A DNA stretch of 5,553 nt, from positions 1-5,553 of the forward strand of contig JAHZGZ010000025.1 in the NCBI GenBank assembly GCA_019420545.1, in the 5' to 3' direction. The translations under genes and the position numbers were made by a program. This DNA is from Bacteroidales bacterium (GTDB lineage: Bacteria; Bacteroidota; Bacteroidia; Bacteroidales; Muribaculaceae). Shown here in pieces: positions 1-5,553 of the stretch (position 1 is its first letter; every line of letters starts with the position of its first letter). The notes below the pieces were generated by a model. That model saw only the letters and a program-made list of their open reading frames with translations. It was not told the DNA's origin and ran no database searches.

Positions 1-465
1 GGCCACGGCGAGCATCCATAGCGGAGTCTCAACGGGGCAGATGAGCGGAATCAGGATACCGCTTACGAGGAATCCCTCCTGAATCTCCTCATGGCGCCAC
101 TGGGCCACGATGAACTCTATGCCGAGGCCTACGGCGTAGGCTACGACGAGTTTCCAGAAAAGCTGGCAGAAGCCGTAGGCGAAGAGCTGCCAGAAGGGGA
201 ACGATGTGGCGCCGATGGCCAGCCAGTGCTGATAGCCGATATTGTACATGCCGAACAGCAGACAGGGTATCAGCGCGAGCACTACGATAATCATCACTCG
301 CTTCGAGTCGAGGCTGTCATGGATGTTGCAGCCCGAGCGCGATGTGGTAGTCGGAGTGAAAAGGAACGTCTCGAAGCCGTCGAACACCGACTCGAAGGCG
401 TGCAGACGTCCGCCGGGCTGGAATTGAGGCTTGATACGGTCGAGATATTTTCTAAGAGCTTTCAC
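1..465 (-). CDS. nqrB: Na+-translocating NADH:quinone reductase subunit B, 3'-truncated by window edge
   Basis: First 155 residues of NqrB, a membrane subunit of the respiratory Na+-NQR complex that carries FMN and helps couple NADH oxidation to Na+ export. Visible family blocks are KALRKYLDRIKPQFQPGGR (2-20), DSLDSKRVMIIVV (50-62) running into the first membrane helix and FGMYNIGYQH (71-80), and HEEIQEGFLVSGIL (125-138). These align with the remembered Vibrio NqrB, although the loop after helix 1 is much shorter here. Further helices lie at about 93-120 and 131-155. The FMN-attachment threonine lies further downstream, outside the window. The start chosen is GTG at 465, because family members begin M-K-A-L-R-K and no in-frame ATG is near. 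A TTG at 477 overlapping the nqrA stop is an alternative. The gap to nqrA is 8 nt, so the two are surely one transcript. Identity is near certain; the exact start is less so. Confidence 0.95.
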   Translation of the reverse strand, partial: MKALRKYLDRIKPQFQPGGRLHAFESVFDGFETFLFTPTTTSRSGCNIHDSLDSKRVMIIVVLALIPCLLFGMYNIGYQHWLAIGATSFPFWQLFAYGFCQLFWKLVVAYAVGLGIEFIVAQWRHEEIQEGFLVSGILIPLICPVETPLWMLAVA

Positions 466-473
466 GATTGCAA

Positions 474-1820
474 TCAATTGAGTTCCTTAAATATATATTC
501 GAGCGCTTCAGTGAGAATCTTCTGAAGCTCGAGCTTCGAGGGATCGACGTATTCACAGAGGGCGAGGTCCTCGGGTACGATTTCGTAGATGCCGAGCTGC
601 TCCATGCGGTCGATGTCGCGTGCGATGCATGCCTTTATGAGATACTCGGGCATTATGTCCATCGGGAGTACCTTGTCGTATACGCCCGACATGATCATCG
701 CGCGGCGGCCGCCGAGGATACGGGCGTCGGGGCAGAACGCTTTCTTGAGGAAATGTCCGGGGAACGAACGGCTTACGCTCATCTTCTGAGGCGACAGCGA
801 TGCCCATCCGAGGAAGTCGGCCACGTCGTCGCCTTCGGCGATGACGGTAACCTGGGTGTAGGGATAGTGGAGATATCCTTCGGAAGGCGATACGGGGAGG
901 CCGGTGAGCACATTGCCTGAGATAACACGGTGGTGGATGGCGTCGTCGTTGAGCTCACCCTTCATCAGTGTCGACATGTCGGCACCGACTTTTGTGAGCA
1001 CATATTTCGGCTCGGTGACCTCACAGCCGGTAAGAGCAACCACAACATCGGAACAGAGCTTGCCGCGGAGGACGAGTACTCCGATACGGAGCAGGGTGGG
1101 GAGGTCGAGTGTCCATACGATGTCGCCCTTGTTGACGGGCTTTACATTGGCGATCTGCACGCCTGCGTTGCCGGCGGGGTGGGGACCGCTGACTGTGACG
1201 ATCCGGGCACCTTCGATGGCTGCGAGGGGACTGCCCGGGCGCACGCCTACATATACGTCTCCGTCGGTAAGACGCTTGAGCAAGGCCACCCCGGCGTTAA
1301 GCTCGGCGAGCTTGTCGGCGGCGAAAGCGGCCCAGTCGGGCGCAAGCGGAGCCGAGTCGAATGTTGTCACGAATATGTCGCGCGGGGCGGTGCCGGGGCG
1401 TGGTACGATACCGTAGGGACGCTGTCGCATCTGCGCCCAGAGTCCGGAGTCGAGCAACAGGCGCTGTGCTGTCGTGCGGTCGGTAACCGTTACAGGCATT
1501 GGCGCTGTCTCATCGGGATTTTTGGTGTCGGGCACGATTACGATGCGCTCGAGCTTGCGGCGTTCACCGCGTACTACGGCCTCGACGGTTCCGGCGACCG
1601 GCGAAACAATTCGGATGTCGGAGAATTGCTTGTCGTGAATCAATGGCGTGCCTGCAAGCACTTTATCCCCCTCCTTTACGTCGACTTTAGGCGTAATGCC
1701 GGGATAGTCGTCGGGGATGACGGCGCAACGGGCAGGCATGCGGGTAAGAGGCTTCGACACCGTGGCGGCGCCACGTATGTTTATGTCGAGACCCTTCCTT
1801 AGGTTGATAGATATTGCCAT
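474..1820 (-). CDS. nqrA: Na+-translocating NADH:quinone reductase subunit A
   Basis: Full-length NqrA (448 residues from this start), the peripheral cytoplasmic subunit of the six-subunit Na+-NQR complex (NqrA-F), which passes electrons from NADH to quinone and pumps Na+. The protein is soluble, with no membrane helix. From the upstream ATG at 1826, recognisable blocks are LRKGLDINIRG (9-19), SPVAGTVEAV near 75-84, SGLWAQMRQRPYGIVP (127-142), SGPHPAGNAG (213-222), SVSRSFPGHFL (350-360) and the C-terminal YDKVLPMDIMPEYL (383-396) with EDLALCEYVDP (419-429). Order and spacing match Vibrio NqrA from memory. Two ATGs lie two codons apart (1826 and 1820). I prefer 1820 because MAISINLRKG has the same length before the conserved LRKG as other Bacteroidales NqrA. 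It is the first gene of the operon, with nqrB 8 nt behind and a promoter just upstream. Confidence 0.97.
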   Translation of the reverse strand: MAISINLRKGLDINIRGAATVSKPLTRMPARCAVIPDDYPGITPKVDVKEGDKVLAGTPLIHDKQFSDIRIVSPVAGTVEAVVRGERRKLERIVIVPDTKNPDETAPMPVTVTDRTTAQRLLLDSGLWAQMRQRPYGIVPRPGTAPRDIFVTTFDSAPLAPDWAAFAADKLAELNAGVALLKRLTDGDVYVGVRPGSPLAAIEGARIVTVSGPHPAGNAGVQIANVKPVNKGDIVWTLDLPTLLRIGVLVLRGKLCSDVVVALTGCEVTEPKYVLTKVGADMSTLMKGELNDDAIHHRVISGNVLTGLPVSPSEGYLHYPYTQVTVIAEGDDVADFLGWASLSPQKMSVSRSFPGHFLKKAFCPDARILGGRRAMIMSGVYDKVLPMDIMPEYLIKACIARDIDRMEQLGIYEIVPEDLALCEYVDPSKLELQKILTEALEYIFKELN

Positions 1821-1851
1821 AACCATAATTATGTTGACGGGAAATTTTGTG

Positions 1852-1859
1852 CAAAGGTA
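1852..1859 (-). promoter_or_regulatory. Bacteroidetes -7 promoter element for nqrA
   Basis: On the minus strand this reads TACCTTTG, an exact match to the Bacteroidetes primary-sigma -7 consensus TAnnTTTG. It ends about 30 nt before the nqrA start, implying a leader of roughly 20-25 nt. The -33 element is poor: about 22 bp upstream there is TTTA rather than TTTG. No Shine-Dalgarno sequence follows, as is usual in the phylum. The start site is inferred. Confidence 0.65.
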
Positions 1860-1930
1860 GTTAATTTATTGTTATGGTTCTTAAATATGGTAAAATTTTA
1901 TTCCCGCTATCGCGGTTGTAAAGCATTGTG

Positions 1931-1952
1931 CGGCTACCCGATATTGTAGCTG
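1931..1952. repeat. 7-bp inverted repeat in the nqrA / antiporter intergenic region
   Basis: CGGCTAC and GTAGCTG form an inverted repeat (one G-T pair in the RNA form) around an 8-nt centre. It sits just upstream of the -33 element of the antiporter promoter and about 70 bp upstream of the nqrA -7 box. It could be an operator for either gene or chance. A shorter CCGC/GCGG repeat lies at 1904-1915 and a TAAAATTTTA palindrome at 1891-1900. None matches an operator I recognise. Confidence 0.3.
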
Positions 1953-1969
1953 TTAGACGTATGTCGGTA

Positions 1970-2001
1970 TTGTCCGGTTCTCTGTTTTTTTCATATCTTT
2001 G
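1970..2001 (+). promoter_or_regulatory. Bacteroidetes-type promoter for the antiporter gene
   Basis: A -33 TTG (1970-1972) and an exact -7 element TATCTTTG (1994-2001) are separated by 21 bp, within the spacing known for the Bacteroides primary sigma factor. The -7 element ends only 4 nt before the ATG at 2006, so transcription would begin at or beside the start codon, giving a leaderless or nearly leaderless mRNA. The box also argues against translation starting at the in-frame ATG at 1928. Confidence 0.7.
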
Positions 2002-2005
2002 CGAC

Positions 2006-3499
2006 ATGATTGAGATTACAAGCAGTAATATAATGCTCGTGGTTGCCGCGATGCTGATGATGAGCGTGTTTGTGGGCAAGGCCGGCAGCCGGTTTGGCAT
2101 GCCTGCGCTTTTGCTTTTCCTTGGCGTTGGCATGTTGGCGGGTGTCGACGGCTTCGGCCTGCATTTCGACTCGGCTTCGTCGGCGCAGTTCATAGGCATG
2201 ATCGCGCTGTCGATCATCCTTTTTACCGGCGGTCTGGAGACACGTTTTTCCGATATACGGCCTGTGCTTATGCCCGGCCTGGTGCTTGCTACCGTAGGAG
2301 TGCTGCTTACTACCGGCATCACCGGTGTATTCATATATTATGTGTTCCACTGGCTTGTGCCGGAATATTCGTTCGGCTGGACGGAGTCGTTGCTGATAGC
2401 GGCGATCATGTCGTCGACCGACTCGGCATCGGTATTCTCCATCTTCGACTCGGCCAAACTCGGGCTCAGGCAGAAACTGCGCCCGACTCTCGAGCTTGAA
2501 AGCGGGTCGAACGACCCCATGGCGTATCTGCTCGTAATTATATTAATAGGTATAATAGAGGGGAACGGTCATCATGAGACTGCCGGGGCTTTGCTGCTCG
2601 ACTCGTCGGTGACGCTGGCCGTGCAGCTACTGTTCGGAGCTATCGGGGGTATATGTTTCGGCTATGCCACGGTGTGGATTATCAACCGTCTGCGTGCCGA
2701 CAATGAATTCCTGTATCCGGTAAAGGTGATATCATGTGTGTTCTTCACATTCACTCTCACCGAAATTATCGGCGGCAACAGTTATCTGGCCGTATATATT
2801 GCCGGACTTGTGGTAGGCAATAAGCGTCTGGCAGTCAGGCGTACGATTACTACATTTTTCGGAGGTTTCACGTGGCTCGTACAGATACTGATGTTTCTTA
2901 CCCTCGGTCTGCTTGTAAATCCCCACGAACTGCTGCATGTGATTGTGCCGGGTATTGCGCTCGGGCTGTTTATCATGCTTGTGGCGCGTCCGGTGGCAGT
3001 GTTTCTGTCGCTGATACCTTTCAGGCAGTATTCCCTTAAAGGACGTGTGTATGTCGCGTGGGTGGGACTGCGCGGAGCGGTACCCATTATTTTCGCCACA
3101 TACGCCGTAGTTTCGCCGGGAGTAGAGGAGTCATCGTTTATATTTAATATAGTATTCTTCATAACCATACTGTCGCTGCTGCTGCAGGGCACTACCGTCA
3201 ACGCCATGGCGCGTTGGCTCGGGCTTAGCATGCCTGTGAGGGAGTCGGCTTTTCAGGGAATAGACATATCGGAAGATATCGCTGCAACAACCCGGGAGCT
3301 TGAAATAACATCGGATATGCTTGCCGACGGCTGCACACTAAAGGAGATCCGGTTGCCTTACGATGCTCTTGCGGTAATGTTGCGCCGTGATGATATGTAT
3401 ATAGTGCCAAAAGGCGACACACGTCTGTATATCGGCGATGTGCTCCTGCTGGTAAGCGGCGGAAGCGGTCGTGAAGATAGTGAAAAGTCCCAAAAGTGA
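2006..3499 (+). CDS. nhaP2: NhaP2-type potassium/proton (CPA1) antiporter with C-terminal TrkA-C domain
   Basis: A 497-residue inner-membrane antiporter of the CPA1 Na+(K+)/H+ exchanger family, closest in layout to E. coli NhaP2/CvrA, which exchanges K+ for H+. About 12-13 hydrophobic segments span residues 8-400. Family signatures are FLGVGMLAGVDGFG (38-51), SSTDSASVFS (136-145) with Asp139, the ion-site motif ESGSNDPM (165-172) with Asn169-Asp170, AVYIAGLVVGN (262-272), FLTLGLLVNP (297-306) and WVGLRGAVPIIFAT (352-365). Residues about 430-485 form a TrkA-C/RCK_C-like domain ending GDTRLYIGDVLLLVSG, a cytosolic regulatory module. The E. coli protein (about 578 residues) has a further C-terminal domain that is missing here. 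The start at 2006 is chosen because MIEITSSN aligns with family N-termini and a promoter lies upstream; an in-frame ATG at 1928 would add 26 unlikely residues. The transported cation (K+ versus Na+) cannot be told from sequence. Confidence 0.92.
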   Translation: MIEITSSNIMLVVAAMLMMSVFVGKAGSRFGMPALLLFLGVGMLAGVDGFGLHFDSASSAQFIGMIALSIILFTGGLETRFSDIRPVLMPGLVLATVGVLLTTGITGVFIYYVFHWLVPEYSFGWTESLLIAAIMSSTDSASVFSIFDSAKLGLRQKLRPTLELESGSNDPMAYLLVIILIGIIEGNGHHETAGALLLDSSVTLAVQLLFGAIGGICFGYATVWIINRLRADNEFLYPVKVISCVFFTFTLTEIIGGNSYLAVYIAGLVVGNKRLAVRRTITTFFGGFTWLVQILMFLTLGLLVNPHELLHVIVPGIALGLFIMLVARPVAVFLSLIPFRQYSLKGRVYVAWVGLRGAVPIIFATYAVVSPGVEESSFIFNIVFFITILSLLLQGTTVNAMARWLGLSMPVRESAFQGIDISEDIAATTRELEITSDMLADGCTLKEIRLPYDALAVMLRRDDMYIVPKGDTRLYIGDVLLLVSGGSGREDSEKSQK

Positions 3500-3589
3500 G
3501 ATTTGTTTTCCAAAAATATGCTACTAAACATATAATAATGCAAAGAATCGTCTAAATGGCTTTTCAAATAAAAAAATAGAGAGATAAAA
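3500..3589. other. AT-rich spacer downstream of the antiporter gene
   Basis: This stretch follows the antiporter stop codon. I see no convincing intrinsic terminator (no GC-rich hairpin followed by a T run), no tRNA and no credible small ORF. How the antiporter transcript ends is not apparent. Confidence 0.5.
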
Positions 3590-3621
3590 TTTGCGGGATA
3601 AGAAAACTAATGATAAATTTG
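3590..3621 (+). promoter_or_regulatory. Bacteroidetes-type promoter driving the structured RNA / exbB leader
   Basis: TTTG (3590-3593) and an exact -7 element TAAATTTG (3614-3621) are 20 bp apart, a good match to the Bacteroidetes consensus. Transcription should begin near 3626-3629, right at the 5' edge of the foldable segment. No other exact TAnnTTTG occurs on this strand between here and exbB, so this is also the best visible promoter for the exb operon, which would give it a leader of about 285 nt. Confidence 0.65.
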
Positions 3622-3626
3622 CATAT

Positions 3627-3830
3627 CCTAATCCGGTTACAGGTCTTTCGAAGTGGTGCCGGATGGGGTATTTGAAGAGTCTATACCGGAGGAACGTTGA
3701 CAGTGCCCCGTTGCATTTTTTGACCATCCTGACCTTGGCTAAACCGTGAGCTTAATGTCCAGGACCATATGGCGCCAATGTTCGAAAAGTTACCCTTCCT
3801 TACATAGATAAGTGTCTGTGGCGCTGCCAC
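3627..3830 (+). ncRNA. Candidate structured noncoding RNA or regulatory leader, unassigned family
   Basis: A roughly 200-nt segment behind a good promoter, with no credible ORF, that folds into a branched structure by eye. The closing helix is built of GGT 3642-3644 with ACC 3792-3794, CTTTCGAA 3645-3652 with 3781-3789 (one bulged A), GGTGCC 3655-3660 with GGCGCC 3771-3776, and ATGG 3663-3666 with CCAT 3765-3768. Flush against the last helix on both sides are hairpins GGTAT/ATACC (3667-3687) and TCCTG/CAGGA (3727-3764). The latter continues with TTGGCT against AGCTTAA (3735-3740 with 3749-3755, one bulged T). A small AACG/CGTT hairpin (3693-3712) lies between them. It lacks the marks of tmRNA, RNase P RNA or SRP RNA that I know. 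6S RNA, a Bacteroidales-specific family, or a cis-regulatory leader of exbB all remain possible. Ends are approximate and rest on inferred transcription. Confidence 0.55.
3818..3830 (+). terminator. Short hairpin at the 3' edge of the structured segment, doubtful terminator
   Basis: GTGGC and GCCAC pair around a GCT loop. The following bases (TATATTCATT) are AT-rich but not a proper T run, so termination here would be weak. If it does terminate, the upstream segment is a free small RNA; if not, the segment is part of the exbB leader. Confidence 0.25.
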
Positions 3831-3910
3831 TATATTCATTAACCAAAAGATTTAAAACCAATATAATCTATAATAGTTAACTAATCAAAACAAACTTTCT
3901 TACAAAAATT
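3831..3910 (+). promoter_or_regulatory. AT-rich 5' leader of exbB
   Basis: Very low GC (about 14 of 80 bases by hand count), with an A-rich stretch directly before the ATG and no Shine-Dalgarno sequence. This fits Bacteroidetes translation initiation, which favours unstructured A-rich leaders. TATATTCA at 3831-3838 is only a partial -7 match and has no TTG at the right distance. A TATAAT lies at 3862-3867, but this is not the form used by the phylum's main sigma factor. Confidence 0.4.
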
Positions 3911-4747
3911 ATGGAAGCTCAAAAGCCTAATGCAGGTGCAGCCCCTGCCAAAACTCAGAATCTTCACGACAGCGGTTCTAACGTTCGCGGTATCAAGAAC
4001 GCATTCCTCGTGATCGTTGCCTGCTTTATCGTAGCAATCTGTCTCTTCATTTTCTGGTTTGGTGATGCCAGCCACTTCGACGAGGCCGGTCATCCTCAGG
4101 ATCTTTGGGGTACAGTATACAAAGGCGGTTTCATCGTGCCTATCCTTCAGACCCTCTTCCTTACCGTTATCGTGCTCTCTGTAGAGCGTTGGATCGCCCT
4201 CTCTTCTGCCAAGGGCAAAGGCTCTATCACCAAGTTCGTTGCCGGTGTAAAGGCTTGCCTCAAGAAGAACGATATCGCCGGTGCTCAGAAACTCTGCGCT
4301 AACCAGAAGGGTTCTGTTGCCGCTGTAGTAAGCGCCGCTCTCGTACGCTACGAGGAGATGGACAAGAATACCGTTCTTTCCAAGGAGCAGAAGATCGCCA
4401 ACCTCCAGAAGGAAGTAGAGGAAGCTACCGCTCTCGAGATGCCTGCCCTCCAGCAGAACCTCCCCATCGTGGCTACCCTCACTACTCTCGGTACTCTCGT
4501 CGGTCTTCTCGGTACTGTAATGGGTATGATCAAGTCGTTCCAGGCTCTTGCCGCTTCCGGTGCTCCTGACTCGACCGAACTTTCAACTGGTATTTCGGAG
4601 GCTCTTATCAACACCGCCTTCGGTATCGCCACCGGTGCATTCGCTGTAATCTCTTACAACTTCTACACCAACAAGATCGACAACCTTACCTACGCTATCG
4701 ACGAAATCGGCTTCTCTATCGTATCCACTTTCGCCGCTACTCACTAA
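3911..4747 (+). CDS. exbB: ExbB/TolQ/MotA-family proton channel (TonB energising motor)
   Basis: A 278-residue inner-membrane protein that, with ExbD, uses proton flow to drive TonB and hence nutrient uptake through TonB-dependent outer-membrane receptors. Hydrophobic segments lie at about 30-50, 71-93, 184-212 and 228-252. The last three match the classical ExbB helices, and the first is an extra N-terminal helix commonly seen in Bacteroidetes members. The cytoplasmic loop (94-183) is rich in charged residues. The signature region VGLLGTVMGMI (197-207) followed by GISEALINTAFGIATG (227-242) aligns with E. coli ExbB. Thr202 and Thr235 occupy the places of the pore threonines known there as T148 and T181. 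Codon choice (TCT serine, CTC leucine) differs from the TCG-rich neighbours, suggesting strong expression. First gene of an exbB-exbD-exbD operon, 40 nt before the next. Confidence 0.95.
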   Translation: MEAQKPNAGAAPAKTQNLHDSGSNVRGIKNAFLVIVACFIVAICLFIFWFGDASHFDEAGHPQDLWGTVYKGGFIVPILQTLFLTVIVLSVERWIALSSAKGKGSITKFVAGVKACLKKNDIAGAQKLCANQKGSVAAVVSAALVRYEEMDKNTVLSKEQKIANLQKEVEEATALEMPALQQNLPIVATLTTLGTLVGLLGTVMGMIKSFQALAASGAPDSTELSTGISEALINTAFGIATGAFAVISYNFYTNKIDNLTYAIDEIGFSIVSTFAATH

Positions 4748-4787
4748 TTCCATTGTCTTTCAATTATAATACAGTAAACGAAGTACA

Positions 4788-5489
4788 ATGGGAAAAGTAA
4801 AAATTAAAAGAAAGAGCACCCTCATCGACATGACCGCGATGAGTGACGTGACTGTTCTTTTGCTTACTTTCTTCATGTTGACCTCGACCTTCCTTCAGAA
4901 GGAACCTGTTACGGTTATTACTCCGGCCTCCGTGTCGGAACTGAAGGTGCCCATCAACAATGTGACTACCGTACTGGTGTCACCCAAGGGTGAGATATTC
5001 CTTGGCGTGTTGGGCGACGCCGACTCTACCTACTCTTCCGAGAAGGTTAGGGCCGATATCCTCCAGAATGCCATATCCGAGTACAACAAGACCCATAGCA
5101 AAAAAGTACAGCTCACGCAGGAGCAGGTCAACAAGTTCTCCAAGATGAACATGTTCGGCATGCCCATCGCCCAGCTCCCGGCATTCCTCGACGAGTCGCA
5201 GGTACATCAGGACGAAATCATGCAGGGCAAGCGCCCCGAATGGAAGATCGGTATTCCTGTCGACGCTAATCAGGATCTCACCAACCCCAACGAGTTCCAG
5301 ATATGGATGCGCGCCATCTATAACGCGAACGAGAAAATGGAGGGAACCATCAAGAGTGGCGAAGGTATCGCTGTCAAGGCCGATGCGGACACTCCCTACG
5401 ACATTGTCCACACCGTGCTTGACAACCTCCAGACCCTCAAGATGAACAAGTTCAGTCTCCTGACTGCATTAAAAACTGAGAACGACTAA
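4788..5489 (+). CDS. exbD: ExbD/TolR-family biopolymer transport protein, long form
   Basis: A 233-residue partner of ExbB. A short basic cytoplasmic tail (GKVKIKRKS) precedes one membrane helix, about 17-35 (AMSDVTVLLLTFFMLTSTF). It contains Asp20, at the position of the single membrane aspartate (Asp25 in E. coli ExbD) needed for proton-driven motion. The rest is periplasmic: an early strand TVLVSPKGEIFLG (61-73) and the family's C-terminal part, IAVKADADTPYDIVHTVLDN (194-213) with KMNKFSLLTAL. Between them lie about 90 residues (about 101-190) absent from the 141-residue E. coli protein. Long forms occur in Bacteroidales exb operons, so this looks lineage-typical rather than a fusion artefact. 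The start is supported by the basic tail directly before the helix. No Shine-Dalgarno sequence is present. Confidence 0.93.
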   Translation: MGKVKIKRKSTLIDMTAMSDVTVLLLTFFMLTSTFLQKEPVTVITPASVSELKVPINNVTTVLVSPKGEIFLGVLGDADSTYSSEKVRADILQNAISEYNKTHSKKVQLTQEQVNKFSKMNMFGMPIAQLPAFLDESQVHQDEIMQGKRPEWKIGIPVDANQDLTNPNEFQIWMRAIYNANEKMEGTIKSGEGIAVKADADTPYDIVHTVLDNLQTLKMNKFSLLTALKTEND

Positions 5490-5494
5490 ACATC

Positions 5495-5553
5495 ATGGCA
5501 CAAATAGAACAATCCGATAAGGGCGGCAAAAAGAAAAAAGGCGCCCAAAAGAA
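5495..5553 (+). CDS. exbD: Second ExbD-family protein, 5' end only (cut by window edge)
   Basis: Only the first 19 codons are visible: MAQIEQSDKGGKKKKGAQK. The lysine- and glycine-rich tail resembles the cytoplasmic N-terminus of the second ExbD of Bacteroidales exbB-exbD-exbD-tonB operons, which is followed by a membrane helix with a conserved aspartate. That helix lies beyond the window, so the call rests on this tail, the 5-nt gap from the upstream exbD and operon context. The reading frame is open to the edge. Confidence 0.7.
   Translation, partial: MAQIEQSDKGGKKKKGAQK

Noticed and set aside
91..525. Plus-strand open frame opposite nqrB
   Set aside because: The minus strand here encodes clear NqrB signatures; the plus-strand frame has low-complexity acidic composition and no recognisable domain.
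930..1802. Long plus-strand open frame (290 codons) antisense to nqrA
   Set aside because: It lies wholly inside nqrA, has no family resemblance and reflects the GC-rich codon pattern of the true minus-strand gene.
1928..2005. N-terminal extension of the antiporter from ATG 1928
   Set aside because: The 26 added residues do not resemble the family N-terminus and the segment contains the likely -33 and -7 promoter elements.
1861..2334. Minus-strand open frame opposite the antiporter gene
   Set aside because: It overlaps the conserved antiporter N-terminus and would overlap the nqrA promoter; composition is that of a shadow frame.
3511..3518. Minus-strand TAnnTTTG match (TATTTTTG) just after the antiporter gene
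   Set aside because: It would transcribe antisense into the antiporter gene with no gene to serve, and such matches are expected by chance in AT-rich DNA.
3524..3727. Minus-strand 67-codon frame in the 3500-3910 gap
   Set aside because: It runs through the promoter and helices of the structured RNA, has no recognisable motif and no supporting context.
3627..3830. tmRNA, RNase P RNA, SRP RNA or cobalamin riboswitch identity for the structured segment
   Set aside because: I found no tRNA-like T-loop with tag frame, no RNase P core GAGGAAAGTCC block, no SRP GGAA-loop hairpin and no B12-box pattern; the family is left open.

Overview
The window reads as a Bacteroidales genome fragment. Three things point there: start codons lack Shine-Dalgarno sequences, promoters carry the Bacteroidetes -7 element TAnnTTTG, and the genes have Bacteroidales-like forms (an ExbB with an extra N-terminal membrane helix, followed by two adjacent exbD genes). 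Serine codons rich in TCG and the fairly high coding GC would fit a gut lineage such as Muribaculaceae, but the family cannot be fixed from the sequence alone.

Layout. Positions 1-1820 (minus strand) hold the start of an nqr operon: nqrA complete, then nqrB running off the left edge. A 185-bp divergent region with a promoter for each side separates it from a plus-strand NhaP2-type cation/proton antiporter gene (2006-3499). A 411-bp gene-free stretch follows (3500-3910). Its first 90 bp show nothing clear. Next comes a good Bacteroidetes promoter (3590-3621), a roughly 200-nt segment that folds into a convincing branched RNA (about 3627-3830), and an AT-rich leader. Then comes an exbB-exbD-exbD operon (3911 to the right edge), whose third gene is cut after 19 codons; tonB would be expected beyond it.

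How the genes fit together. All five protein genes concern ion gradients at the inner membrane. Na+-NQR uses NADH oxidation to pump Na+ out, the antiporter exchanges a monovalent cation for H+, and the ExbB/ExbD motor spends the proton-motive force to energise TonB-dependent uptake across the outer membrane. This is a functional theme seen in the gene content, not evidence of co-regulation. The part least explained by known families is the structured RNA upstream of exbB, which may be an independent small RNA or a regulatory leader.
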